NCBI GenBank assembly: GCA_947165085.1
Contig: CAMUZA010000009.1
Location: 1-49,779 of the forward strand
DNA from: an uncultured Clostridia bacterium
GTDB lineage: Bacteria; Bacillota; Clostridia; Oscillospirales; Oscillospiraceae
DNA length: 49,779 bases
Direction: 5' to 3'
Part shown: piece by piece, positions 16,416-24,412 of the stretch
How the letters are laid out: each line of letters begins with the position of its first letter
Position numbering within the stretch: the stretch's first letter is position 1
Program-made: the position numbers and the translations under genes
Notes under the pieces: generated by a model
Database searches by the model: none
Seen by the model: the letters and a program-made list of their open reading frames with translations, nothing else
Told to the model about the DNA's origin: nothing

Positions 16416-18185
16416 ATGACACAATCAAGAACACATAACTGCGGCGAGCTTCGTCTGACGGACGCGGGCAAGACCGTCACGCTGGTCGGCTGGATGGAGA
16501 ACGTCCGCGAGGTCGGCGCAAGCTTGGCGTTCGTCGTTTTGCGCGACTTTTACGGCACCACGCAGCTCGTCATCGAGAGCGAAGAAATGATGAAGACCGT
16601 AAAGGGCATCAACAAGGAATCCACGATCTCCATCACGGGCGTCGTCCGCGAGCGCGCAAGCAAAAATCCGAAGCTCGCCACCGGCGAGATCGAGGTCGTT
16701 CCGAGCAGCTTGAGCATCCTCGGCCGCTGCCGTTACAACGAGCTGCCCTTTGAGATCAACCGCAGCCGTGACGCAGACGAGGCCGTCCGCCTGAAATACC
16801 GCTATCTCGACCTGCGCAATCCCGCGGTCAAGAGCAATATCGTGCTGCGCTGCAACGTGGTCGCCTCGCTGCGCAAGCTGATGACAGAGCGCGGCTTCCT
16901 CGAGATCACCACGCCGATCCTGACAGCTTCGTCGCCCGAAGGCGCGCGCGACTATCTCGTGCCTGCCAGAAAGCACCCCGGCAAGTTCTACGCTCTGCCG
17001 CAGGCGCCGCAGCAGTTCAAGCAGCTTTTGATGACTTCCGGCTTCGACCGCTATTTCCAGATCGCGCCGTGCTTCCGCGATGAGGACGCGCGCGGCGATC
17101 GCACCCCCGGCGAATTCTACCAGCTCGATATGGAGATGGCGTTTGCCGAACAGGACGACGTGCTGGGCGTCCTTGAAAGCGTGCTCGAGCCTGTTTTCCG
17201 GGAATACGGCATCTACAAGCGCGTGACGCCGGCGCCCTTCCGCCGCATCAGGTTCAACGACGCGATGGAGCTGTACGGTACCGACAAGCCGGATCTGCGC
17301 ATCGATCTGGAGATCACCGACGCGACCGCCCTGCTCGCGGACGTCGGCTTCGAGCCGTTCGCGGGCAACGTCGTTAAGGCAATCGTCGTCAGCGATTTTA
17401 ACGCGACGAGAAAGCAGATCGACAAGCTCGTCGCCGACGTCGAGGTCCAGTCCGGACAGAAGTCCTACTGGTTCCGCGTTGACGAGAACGGTGAGCTCGT
17501 CGGCGGCATCGCGAAGTTCATCCAGCCCGTCAAGGAGCAGGTCGTCAAGGAGCTGCAATTGCAGCCCAATAGCTTCGTCGGTGTGACGGCGGGCAAGAAG
17601 GCCGTTGCGCAGAAGACGGCGGGCGTTATGCGCGTCAAGCTCGGCAATCTCTGCCCGAACCACATGGATAAGGAGCAGTATCAGTTCTGCTGGATCGTCG
17701 ATTTCCCGATGTACGAGATCGGCGAGGAGAGCGGCGAGCTCGAATTCTGCCACAACCCGTTCTCCATGCCGAACGGCGGACTTGAGGTCCTTGAGAAAGC
17801 GGCAAGGGGCGAGATCGACCCGCTGACCATTACCGCCTTCCAGTATGACCTTGTCATCAACGGCTATGAATCCGCCTCCGGCGCGGTGAGAAACCACGAC
17901 CCTGAGATCATGGTCAAGGCATTCCAGCTCGTCCGTCTGGGCGAGGAGGACGTCAAGGCGAAGTTCCCTGCCATGTACAATGCCTTCTGCTACGGTGCGC
18001 CGCCCCATGCGGGCGCCGCGCCGGGCGTCGACCGTTTGATCATGCTGCTGACCGGCGAGGAGTCCATCCGCGAGGTCATTACCTTCCCGATGAACCAGAA
18101 GGCGCAGGACGTGATGATGGGCGCGCCGACGACCGTCGAGCAGAAGCAGCTGGATGAAGTGCATATTCGTATCGTAGAAGAGTGA
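16416..18185 (+). CDS. aspS: Aspartyl-tRNA synthetase
   Basis: 589 residues, full-length bacterial type with the GAD insertion. The N-terminal OB anticodon domain is followed by class II motif 2 (CFRDEDARGDRTPGEFYQLD) and motif 3 (GAAPGVDRLIMLLTGEESIR). The enzyme charges tRNA-Asp; discrimination against tRNA-Asn cannot be judged here. ATG 16416 follows GGGGGAAA by a few bases; an in-frame TTG at 16401 lacks a ribosome site. It is the end of the dapA-aspS run, with a perfect terminator downstream. Confidence 0.95.
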   Translation: MTQSRTHNCGELRLTDAGKTVTLVGWMENVREVGASLAFVVLRDFYGTTQLVIESEEMMKTVKGINKESTISITGVVRERASKNPKLATGEIEVVPSSLSILGRCRYNELPFEINRSRDADEAVRLKYRYLDLRNPAVKSNIVLRCNVVASLRKLMTERGFLEITTPILTASSPEGARDYLVPARKHPGKFYALPQAPQQFKQLLMTSGFDRYFQIAPCFRDEDARGDRTPGEFYQLDMEMAFAEQDDVLGVLESVLEPVFREYGIYKRVTPAPFRRIRFNDAMELYGTDKPDLRIDLEITDATALLADVGFEPFAGNVVKAIVVSDFNATRKQIDKLVADVEVQSGQKSYWFRVDENGELVGGIAKFIQPVKEQVVKELQLQPNSFVGVTAGKKAVAQKTAGVMRVKLGNLCPNHMDKEQYQFCWIVDFPMYEIGEESGELEFCHNPFSMPNGGLEVLEKAARGEIDPLTITAFQYDLVINGYESASGAVRNHDPEIMVKAFQLVRLGEEDVKAKFPAMYNAFCYGAPPHAGAAPGVDRLIMLLTGEESIREVITFPMNQKAQDVMMGAPTTVEQKQLDEVHIRIVEE

Positions 18186-18211
18186 TCTACTCTTTTGATA
18201 GCAAATGTCAT

Positions 18212-18248
18212 AACCAGCAGGCAATTTCGAATTGCCTGCTGGTTTTCG
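18212..18248 (+). terminator. aspS terminator
   Basis: A perfect 15-bp stem (AACCAGCAGGCAATT / AATTGCCTGCTGGTT, loop TCG) ends in TTTT. A weaker outer pairing, CAAATG with CATTTG, extends it. Confidence 0.88.
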
Positions 18249-18303
18249 CATTTGACGACAGAAGTACAGATTACGATACTGAGAGCAATTTACCGTATTA
18301 GAT

Positions 18304-18332
18304 TTGACATTATATTAGTTATGTGATATGTT
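18304..18332 (+). promoter_or_regulatory. Promoter for the HNH nuclease gene
   Basis: TTGACA, 17 bases, TATGTT, in an AT-rich stretch about 75 bases before the start. The remainder of 18249-18407 shows no gene. Confidence 0.65.
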
Positions 18333-18407
18333 ATTAGTGGAATCAATCGTTGAAATCTTACGATTGTTGATTTGTTTTAATAAAGAAACAGCAAGTGAGG
18401 GAGTGTA

Positions 18408-19673
18408 ATGGCAAATAGAGATTTTTCAGATTCTGTAAAACTGTATGCAGTTACCGAGAATCTAAAGAAAAACAATGGAGATATTTGCTGCGCTATTTGC
18501 AAGAAGAAGCTAACATCAATTTCTGAATGCCATTTTGACCATATCTTTTCTTATGCAAAAGGCGGAAAATCAACTGCGGAAAACTGTCAGATACTCTGTG
18601 TTAGCTGCAACTTAAAAAAAACAGACAAGGAGCTGCAAGACTTTTTGTTAGAAGAAAAAGCAAAGCAGTTCCTTGCGGGCGAACTCGGAACAACCCAGAT
18701 GCAAACTACTACGACTAAAGAATTGCAAGCAGTTATAGACCAGCCGCATGACAACATGACCAAAGAGATGTTTGATCAGGCTGTGTTAGGATTCATTACT
18801 CGAAAAGGAGATATTCATAAAGTAGACTTTTCCAGAGAGTACAATCATCTGCCGTCAATACACTATGTAAAAAAGTACTATGGAGATCTTCGTTCATTAA
18901 AGGAAGCTTTTGGTGTGGAGGATCTTTCAGCTAATTGGAATAGAGAAACTATCAGGGTTGCTTTAGAAAAACATATTATGCAGAACGGAGATATACTTCA
19001 AAAGGACTTAACAAAGAAAAACAAGCTTCCTTCGCTTCCGTGCATTTTAAGCAATTATCCGGAATATACCGGATTCACTGACTTGAAAAAGAATATGCTT
19101 AACTTAGACGTTCGATCGAGCTGGGATAGGGAGAGTGTAATTCAAGCAGGAAAAGAGTATGTTGAAAAGCATGGGAAGATAACGCAAAGCAGCTTGCGTG
19201 CGGAGAATCATCTCCCTACTTCACGAATTGTGTATAATTACTTTGGATCGCTTGCTGCCTATCAACGAGCGGTTGGCTCGGCAATCTCACTTAAAAATGA
19301 CTTTATTTCAGAAGACGACATAGAAGACGCAGTCAATCTCTATTTTGGTGAGAAAGAACGTGTTGTTGATTCGATGAAGGATTTTTTTCAATCATTTCCA
19401 TACTCGCCATCAACGATACATAAACGATTTGGCTCTTTCACTGCATTTTGCCAAAAACACAACATATCTGTATTGCAAAGCAAAAAAGCAAAGTATACTA
19501 AACAAGAAGTGGATGACGCAGTTGCAAATTGGGTAAGAGAGGGAAAAGAAATACCACCAGCAAAAGAAATGAGCAAACTCGGATTGCCCTCAATTGGCGT
19601 TATCTTGAAATATTATGAAGACTGGAAAGAACCATTCGTTCTTTATCGAAAGATATATGAAAAACTAAAATAG
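18408..19673 (+). CDS. AT-rich HNH endonuclease with homing-endonuclease-associated repeats
   Basis: 421 residues. An N-terminal HNH motif runs CCAICKKKL, CHFDHIFSYAKGGKST, NCQILCVSCNLKK (about residues 27-80), with two CxxC zinc pairs and the DH pair of the active site. About five repeats of 55-60 residues follow, each with a Trp/Asp-rich helix, a Gly-Asp/Lys-Ile turn, a LPS-type loop and a YYGSL/YFGSL-like end. This matches the helical repeats found with homing endonucleases that are thought to read DNA. Its base composition and codons are clearly AT-rich against GC-rich neighbours, so recent transfer is likely. Function could be homing-like mobility or defence; it stands alone. Confidence 0.8.
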   Translation: MANRDFSDSVKLYAVTENLKKNNGDICCAICKKKLTSISECHFDHIFSYAKGGKSTAENCQILCVSCNLKKTDKELQDFLLEEKAKQFLAGELGTTQMQTTTTKELQAVIDQPHDNMTKEMFDQAVLGFITRKGDIHKVDFSREYNHLPSIHYVKKYYGDLRSLKEAFGVEDLSANWNRETIRVALEKHIMQNGDILQKDLTKKNKLPSLPCILSNYPEYTGFTDLKKNMLNLDVRSSWDRESVIQAGKEYVEKHGKITQSSLRAENHLPTSRIVYNYFGSLAAYQRAVGSAISLKNDFISEDDIEDAVNLYFGEKERVVDSMKDFFQSFPYSPSTIHKRFGSFTAFCQKHNISVLQSKKAKYTKQEVDDAVANWVREGKEIPPAKEMSKLGLPSIGVILKYYEDWKEPFVLYRKIYEKLK

Positions 19674-19743
19674 CGCGTTATAGTGTACACGAGGTACTAT
19701 TATACTAAAATGCGCTAAGGTTAAGAATAACCCAATAGGTATC

Positions 19744-19786
19744 ACAAACCCGCCTGCGGCTTGCCGCAGGCGGGCTTGTTTTATTC
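19744..19786. terminator. Bidirectional terminator between HNH gene and C_GCAxxG protein
   Basis: Stem CCGCCTGCGGC / GCCGCAGGCGG with loop TT, flanked by ACAAAC and CTTGTTTTATT, so it can serve both the plus gene and the leftward gene ending at 19781. Confidence 0.82.
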
Positions 19787-20236
19787 TATCGGGTTTTCCG
19801 CAAGGTAGGCGTCTAACATGTCCGCCGCGTCGCGGACGATCTCGGCGCAGGGTCGCTTTTTGTAGTATTCCGCCGTGCGGTTGTCGGGGAGCGGCTTGTG
19901 ATCCGCCGTCACGCCGGTCAGCAGCTCGCGGCAGAGATAGGAACCGTTGCGCGTCTTGAAACGAGTGGCGAAGTCCTGAATGCGGGCGTAGAGCTCACCC
20001 TTGCGCTCTCTCGGCGCAACGCCTCCGTCGCCGTAGAGCAGGCTGATGACCATGAACGCGCCGTTCGCCGCGCCGCAGACTTCGCGCAGTCTGCCGATCC
20101 CGCCGCCGAAGCCGGAGGTCAGTTTGGCTGCGGTCGTTTCATCCAGACCCGTTCGGTCGCAGAAGGCGAGCAGGACAGCCTGCGCGCAGTTGTAGCCGCT
20201 TGCGAATTTTTCCGCGGCAAGGTCTCCTCTTGTCAT
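19781..20236 (-). CDS. C_GCAxxG_C_C family protein (putative redox protein)
   Basis: 151 residues. The motif pattern is SGYNCAQAVLLAF, then GFGGGIGRLREVCGAANGAFMV, then Cys residues in YLCRELLTG and KKRPCAEIVRDA. This is the family known as C-GCAxxG-C-C, a small cysteine protein often near oxidoreductases; its biochemical role is not established. It overlaps the stop/start of the upstream gene (ATGA, 20233-20236), so both are made from one transcript. Confidence 0.78.
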   Translation of the reverse strand: MTRGDLAAEKFASGYNCAQAVLLAFCDRTGLDETTAAKLTSGFGGGIGRLREVCGAANGAFMVISLLYGDGGVAPRERKGELYARIQDFATRFKTRNGSYLCRELLTGVTADHKPLPDNRTAEYYKKRPCAEIVRDAADMLDAYLAENPIE

Positions 20237-21003
20237 GTTTCTTTCTCCTTTGGGAATTCTACACCGTTATATTTCAGCATGTAGCGGATCGGGTAGTAGC
20301 CCTGTAAATAGTTCTTTTCATACCACGCGAAGGTGGCGTCGGGCAGATGCATCAGCTCCGGCGCGTCGCAGCGGAAGAGTTCAAAGGTCGTCTGATCTCC
20401 GCAGAGCAGGGCGGCGATCAACTCCTTCTGCCCCTCGGCGGCGAGCCGGTCAAAGCAGGCGTCCATCAGGGTCACGCAGATCAGCTCTTCCTGCAGCGCG
20501 CGGTCTTGCTTCGTGGCGAACCAGTAGAGAAAATCAGCCTGCGTAAAGGCGATTCGCGCTGTGACGAGGGCGAGCTTTTGTAATTCCTCTTCCGCGCCGC
20601 GCTTGAGCACGTCGATCAGATAGTACAGGAGCTTTTCGTCCAGACAGCAGCAGTCAAGGAGAACCTCGTATGCGCTGCGCGGTCCGTCTGGCTCGTCGAT
20701 CTTCGGCGGCTCGGCGGGATCGGGTTCTTCGGGGGCGGAGTCTTCCTGCGCAGTCAGCGCCTGCAATAGCGCGAGCAAGTCCTCCGGCTTATATGCCGCG
20801 TAGACTTCCTCCGGAATCTCCTCGCCGTCCTGTTTCGCACAGCGGCGGACGAATTCCGGAACGCCCATCGCCCGGATCTGCTCCTGCAGCTCTGCGGCTC
20901 TGCGCAGCGGGTCGTCCTGTGTCAATTCAATTCCTTCCGGCGGTACTCTGCTGCCGTCGGCAATGCCCTGCATGTCTTTCAAGTAGTGTTCGATCAGCGT
21001 CAT
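20233..21003 (-). CDS. Uncharacterised acidic helical protein
   Basis: 256 residues. I do not recognise a family. It is rich in Glu, Asp, Leu and Ala, looks mostly helical, has no signal peptide or membrane helix, and has an acidic Pro-rich segment (about residues 90-110) between an N-terminal region and a Cys/Leu-rich central helix set that contains CCC. The C-terminus has aromatic stretches (YFNYLQGYYPIRYM-like). A GAGGTGGAG site precedes the ATG, and the gene is transcribed together with the cysteine-family gene, so a joint role is possible. Confidence 0.6.
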   Translation of the reverse strand: MTLIEHYLKDMQGIADGSRVPPEGIELTQDDPLRRAAELQEQIRAMGVPEFVRRCAKQDGEEIPEEVYAAYKPEDLLALLQALTAQEDSAPEEPDPAEPPKIDEPDGPRSAYEVLLDCCCLDEKLLYYLIDVLKRGAEEELQKLALVTARIAFTQADFLYWFATKQDRALQEELICVTLMDACFDRLAAEGQKELIAALLCGDQTTFELFRCDAPELMHLPDATFAWYEKNYLQGYYPIRYMLKYNGVEFPKEKET

Positions 21004-21022
21004 TTATCTCCACCTCAGGTAG

Positions 21023-21051
21023 AATTTATCATATTACGCCGAAAAAAGCAA
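21023..21051 (-). promoter_or_regulatory. Candidate promoter for the unknown protein and C_GCAxxG gene
   Basis: Minus-strand TTGCTT, 17 bases, TAAATT, diverging from the degV promoter. The match is moderate only. Confidence 0.4.
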
Positions 21052-21058
21052 CAATCCT

Positions 21059-21087
21059 TTGACAAGCGCGTATCTTCTTGGTATAAT
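21059..21087 (+). promoter_or_regulatory. Consensus sigma-A promoter for degV
   Basis: A perfect TTGACA, exactly 17 bases, then a perfect TATAAT, about 34 bases before the ATG. Consensus promoters at both boxes are uncommon and imply strong basal expression. Confidence 0.9.
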
Positions 21088-21120
21088 ACACTCAATGATT
21101 CCACGATGAGGTGAAGGCCC

Positions 21121-21981
21121 ATGAAAATCAAAATTACGGCAGACAGCACCTGCGACCTTTCTCCGGAACAGGTCCGCGACAACGATATTACGATCATTCC
21201 GCTGATTGTCAATAAAGGCGACGAGAGCTTTCTGGACGGCGTGACGATCACGCCGGCGGATATTTTTGCGCATGTCGCTGCCGGCGGCAGCCTTTGCAGC
21301 ACTTCCGCCGTTTCGGTGGGTCTCTACCAGGATAAGTTCGAGGAACTGATCGAGGGCTACGACACCCTTGTGCATATCTCGCTCGGCTCCGGCTTCTCCA
21401 GCTGCTATCACAACGCGTGCATCGCCGCGGAGGAGATGGACAACGTCCGCGTGATCGACTCGAGAAACCTTTCCTCCGGCCAGGGACACGTCGTTATGGA
21501 AGCATGCAGGCTGGCAAAGACGGCGACGGATCTGGACGAAATGAAAGCCGCGCTGGATGAACTGACGCCCCGCGTAGACGCGAGCTTCCTGCTGGAACGT
21601 CTGGACTATATGGTCAAGGGCGGTCGCTGCTCGTTTGTCGCCGCGCTTGGCGCAAATCTTTTGAAGCTGAAGCCTTGCATCGAGGTTGTCGACAACAAGA
21701 TGATCGTCGGCAAAAAGTACCGTGGCAGCATGGTCAAGTGCATCGAAGCATACGTGCGCGACCGGCTGGCAGAGCCGGATCGCATCGTGCCGGGGCGCAT
21801 TTTCATCACGCACTCGCCGGTTACGGAGGAAGTGGATCGGATGGCGTATGACACGATCCGAGACTGCATGGAGTTTGAAGAGATCGACGATACGAACGCC
21901 GGCTGCACGATCAGCTGCCACTGCGGCGAGGGCTGCCTCGGCATTCTGTACATCCGCAAAGAACCGAAAACACAGTCATAA
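21121..21981 (+). CDS. DegV family fatty acid-binding protein
   Basis: 286 residues. The N-terminal ITADSTCDLSPE and IIPLIV, then STSAVSVG and the SSCYHNA stretch, match the DegV fold, which binds a fatty acid and delivers it to a fatty acid kinase (FakB-type) in Firmicutes. FakB function cannot be told apart from other DegV paralogues here. A consensus promoter precedes it, and a strong hairpin terminator starts at its stop codon. Likely single-gene unit. Confidence 0.88.
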   Translation: MKIKITADSTCDLSPEQVRDNDITIIPLIVNKGDESFLDGVTITPADIFAHVAAGGSLCSTSAVSVGLYQDKFEELIEGYDTLVHISLGSGFSSCYHNACIAAEEMDNVRVIDSRNLSSGQGHVVMEACRLAKTATDLDEMKAALDELTPRVDASFLLERLDYMVKGGRCSFVAALGANLLKLKPCIEVVDNKMIVGKKYRGSMVKCIEAYVRDRLAEPDRIVPGRIFITHSPVTEEVDRMAYDTIRDCMEFEEIDDTNAGCTISCHCGEGCLGILYIRKEPKTQS

Positions 21982-22022
21982 AAAAGACGCGGGACTTCCG
22001 GTGAGAAGTCCCGCGTCTTTTC
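21982..22022. terminator. Bidirectional terminator between degV and hsp20
   Basis: Stem AAAGACGCGGGACTTC / GAAGTCCCGCGTCTTT, loop CGGTGA, with T or A runs at both ends, serving convergent genes. Confidence 0.88.
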
Positions 22023-22028
22023 AGATGT

Positions 22029-22457
22029 TTACTTGATTTCCAGCCTGCGCGTTTCCGGCTTTGTCGGCTGCTGCTTCGGCAGCTCGAGCTTCAGAACGCC
22101 GTCCTCGTAGGAAGCGTGGATGTCGTCGGCCTTGATACCGTTCAGAGAGAACGAGCGGCTGTAGTTGCCGTAGGAGCGCTCGCAGCGCAGGTAGCTGCCA
22201 TCCTTCTTCTCATAGTTGGAATGCCGCTCCGCGTTGATGACCAGACGGTCGTCGTCAACGTCGATCTTGATGTCTTCCTTCTTGAAGCCCGGCAGATCGG
22301 CGGAAAGGATCAGCTTGTCTCCTGCGTCTTCAATATCGGTACGGAAGGAGGCGAGGCTGTCCGGTGCGAACAGGCTGCGTTCAAATTCCTCCAGTTCATG
22401 GAAGGGGTTAAAGATTGCAGGCTCATTGTGTCTGCGGTACGGGGTAAGGTTCAACAT
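22029..22457 (-). CDS. hsp20: Hsp20/alpha-crystallin small heat-shock protein
   Basis: 142 residues from ATG 22457, which has GGAGG 7 bases before it; a longer open frame to 22532 is not supported by a ribosome site. The protein carries the Hsp20 core (LILSADLPGFKKEDIKID, RSYGNYSRSFSLNG, ASYEDGVLKLELPK) with the usual short N-terminal arm. Small heat-shock proteins hold unfolding proteins for refolding. A CIRCE operator 130 bases upstream implies HrcA repression, though the leader length leaves the exact promoter undefined. Confidence 0.9.
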   Translation of the reverse strand: MLNLTPYRRHNEPAIFNPFHELEEFERSLFAPDSLASFRTDIEDAGDKLILSADLPGFKKEDIKIDVDDDRLVINAERHSNYEKKDGSYLRCERSYGNYSRSFSLNGIKADDIHASYEDGVLKLELPKQQPTKPETRRLEIK

Positions 22458-22587
22458 AAGAATTCCTCCATTCATTTTCGCGCGATGCAGAGATTTGAAA
22501 CACTCTGTATCGCTCTTTGTTTCTATAAGCATTATCGGTCATTAATATGAACAAATATGCCTCTTTTTATGAACGGACTATGAATTT

Positions 22588-22614
22588 TTAGCACTCTATA
22601 CATTAGAGTGCTAA
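22588..22614. promoter_or_regulatory. Perfect CIRCE operator (HrcA site)
   Basis: TTAGCACTC, 9 bases, GAGTGCTAA: an exact match to the CIRCE consensus with the standard spacer. It lies upstream of hsp20 on the minus strand. CIRCE usually controls groESL or dnaK; its use on hsp20 is less common. The rest of 22458-22664 holds a long leader and a small CCACCGGC/GCCGGTGG hairpin at 22628-22647. Confidence 0.93.
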
Positions 22615-22627
22615 ATAACGGTCATAA

Positions 22628-22647
22628 CCACCGGCAGAGCCGGTGGC
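22628..22647. repeat. Short GC-rich hairpin
   Basis: ACCACCGGC AGA GCCGGTGGC forms an 8-9 bp stem with a 3-base loop between CIRCE and the ABC terminator. It could be a REP-like fragment; no partner copy in the window. Confidence 0.5.
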
Positions 22648-22659
22648 TTCCGAATCCAA

Positions 22660-22691
22660 TAAAAAATCGGAGCAACTCAGTTGCTCCGATT
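22660..22691 (-). terminator. ABC exporter terminator overlapping the stop codon
   Basis: AATCGGAGCAAC / GTTGCTCCGATT with a 3-base loop. The loop (22677-22679) is exactly the TGA stop codon of the ABC gene on the minus strand, and T residues follow. The upstream arm is the last four codons of the gene. Confidence 0.85.
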
Positions 22692-24386
22692 CACTTCCCA
22701 CAGATGTTTGTCCTGTATCCTGTAAATATGATCGCACAGCTTCAGAACGCTCGGGCGGTGCGTGGAGATGATGCAGGTCTTATTCGGCAGGGCGGCAATA
22801 TTTTGCAGCACCTGCTCCTCCGTTTCCAGGTCAAGGGCGGAGGTGACTTCGTCCAGCAGCATGATCGGCGCGTCCGCCAGCACCGCGCGCGCGATGGCAA
22901 GACGCTGATTCTGACCGATGGAGAGGGAGCCGCCGCGCTCGGACATTCGGCTGTTGATCCCGTCTGGCAACTCGCGGACGAAATTCTCCGCGCAGGCGAC
23001 TCGCAGGGCGCCCCAAACGTCCTCGTCGCTTGCCTCCGGACGCACCAGCCGCAGTGTTTCTGCGATCGTCCCGGAGAAGATCACGTTATCCTGCGGCACA
23101 TAGGCGAACAGATTTCTGGTCGCAGGAGAGACCGGTACGGACGCCAGACCGTTCGACAGGGTCAGACTGCCGCTGTCCGGCCGGAGCAAGCCGAGCAGGA
23201 TACGGAAGAGGGTGGTCTTGCCGCAGCCGGACGGCCCGACAATTGCGACGATTTCCCGCGGCGCGACCGTAAAGCTGACCGATTCGAGCGTGGCGGCGCG
23301 ATCGTAATAGGAAAAAGTGATGTCCTGCGCCTGTAAAGACAGGTCGGTATCACGGATCGCGTCTACCGCGCTGACGTCTGCTTCCGGTTCACGGGGCAAA
23401 TCGAAGATAGACATGATACGCTGTGCGCTGACAGTGCAGTCGATCGCGGTCGGCACCAGCTTGAACAGAGCGGACAGCGCACTGGAAAGATAGCCAGCCA
23501 ACTGAATAAACAGCACCATCGTGCCGAATTTGTCAATGGCCCCTCCCCAAAGACGGAACGCGCCCCAGCCGATGCAGAGATAACTTGCGATTCTGCCGAT
23601 GGTAGAAAGCAGGGCGGAATTGATCACGGATACGCGGTTGTGATCCATCGCGGTGTCGTAGTAGATCTGCTGCACCTGATCCAGTTTGGAACGGAAGGAA
23701 TCCACCAGATTGAAGGCTTTGATCGACTGCGAATTCTGGAATGCTTCCTCATTGAAGGACATCATCTCACTGCTGACCATGCGCATCTCACGGCTGAGTT
23801 TCCGCATTTTCTTTACAAACGGCTTGGCGATCAGCAGAGAAATCGGAGCGGAAAGCAGAGCGAACAGCGCCATTGTCGGATCGTAGATCATAATAACGAT
23901 CAGGGAAGCGATAAACTGCGCCGTCTTTACGATGAGCGTCGGTACCCAGCCGAGCACGCTGCCGGCGATGGTGTCGACATCTGTGTTGATACGGTTGAGC
24001 AGATCGCCGGAATGGTACTGCTGGAGCGCCTGCCAATCGGTGTTCATGAAAACGCCGAAGACCTCTGCGCGCAGCTCGTTAGAGACGCGCAGATTGATCT
24101 TTGCGCTGTAGCGGCTGGAAATCGCGCCGAAGACGATGCTGAACAAGGAGAACAGAACCACGAGAATGCCGTTGTGCAGCACGTACCAGCCCTTTTTCGC
24201 GATAATATAATCGACCAGATTCTTAGACAGAATGGCGGACACCATGCTCAGCACGGTGGTCACAAGACCAATCAGAATGAAAATCAGAACCGACTTCTTA
24301 TACGCCCGTGTATGATGATAGATCCAACGGGTCTCGCGCCAGACGTCATGCAGAAGACCGCGATTCAGTTTTCGCAGATAGCGCAT
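22677..24386 (-). CDS. ABC transporter, fused permease and ATPase
   Basis: 569 residues. The N-terminal half has six likely membrane helices (for example SVLIFILIGLVTTVLSMVSA and a VLVVLFSLFSIVFGA-like one). The C-terminal ATPase has Walker A GPSGCGKTTLF, the signature SLSIGQNQRLAIARA (LSIGQ rather than LSGGQ) and Walker B IMLLDEVTSALD. This is an exporter-type half transporter. It is the last gene of the leftward polysaccharide-regulation operon, 26 bases after the BY-kinase, so it may export a lipid-linked or peptide substrate related to the surface layer; the substrate is unknown. Confidence 0.87.
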   Translation of the reverse strand: MRYLRKLNRGLLHDVWRETRWIYHHTRAYKKSVLIFILIGLVTTVLSMVSAILSKNLVDYIIAKKGWYVLHNGILVVLFSLFSIVFGAISSRYSAKINLRVSNELRAEVFGVFMNTDWQALQQYHSGDLLNRINTDVDTIAGSVLGWVPTLIVKTAQFIASLIVIMIYDPTMALFALLSAPISLLIAKPFVKKMRKLSREMRMVSSEMMSFNEEAFQNSQSIKAFNLVDSFRSKLDQVQQIYYDTAMDHNRVSVINSALLSTIGRIASYLCIGWGAFRLWGGAIDKFGTMVLFIQLAGYLSSALSALFKLVPTAIDCTVSAQRIMSIFDLPREPEADVSAVDAIRDTDLSLQAQDITFSYYDRAATLESVSFTVAPREIVAIVGPSGCGKTTLFRILLGLLRPDSGSLTLSNGLASVPVSPATRNLFAYVPQDNVIFSGTIAETLRLVRPEASDEDVWGALRVACAENFVRELPDGINSRMSERGGSLSIGQNQRLAIARAVLADAPIMLLDEVTSALDLETEEQVLQNIAALPNKTCIISTHRPSVLKLCDHIYRIQDKHLWEVNRSN

Positions 24387-24412
24387 AGAGTCGACTCCTT
24401 TCTCTCGTCTTT

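Noticed and set aside
16425..18251. 608-residue minus-strand open frame over aspS
   Set aside because: aspS motifs are unmistakable on the plus strand; the antisense frame has no motif.
22677..24386. ABC transporter as exporter of the peptide cassette
   Set aside because: It is 20 kb away on the other strand and in the polysaccharide operon, and has no peptidase domain.
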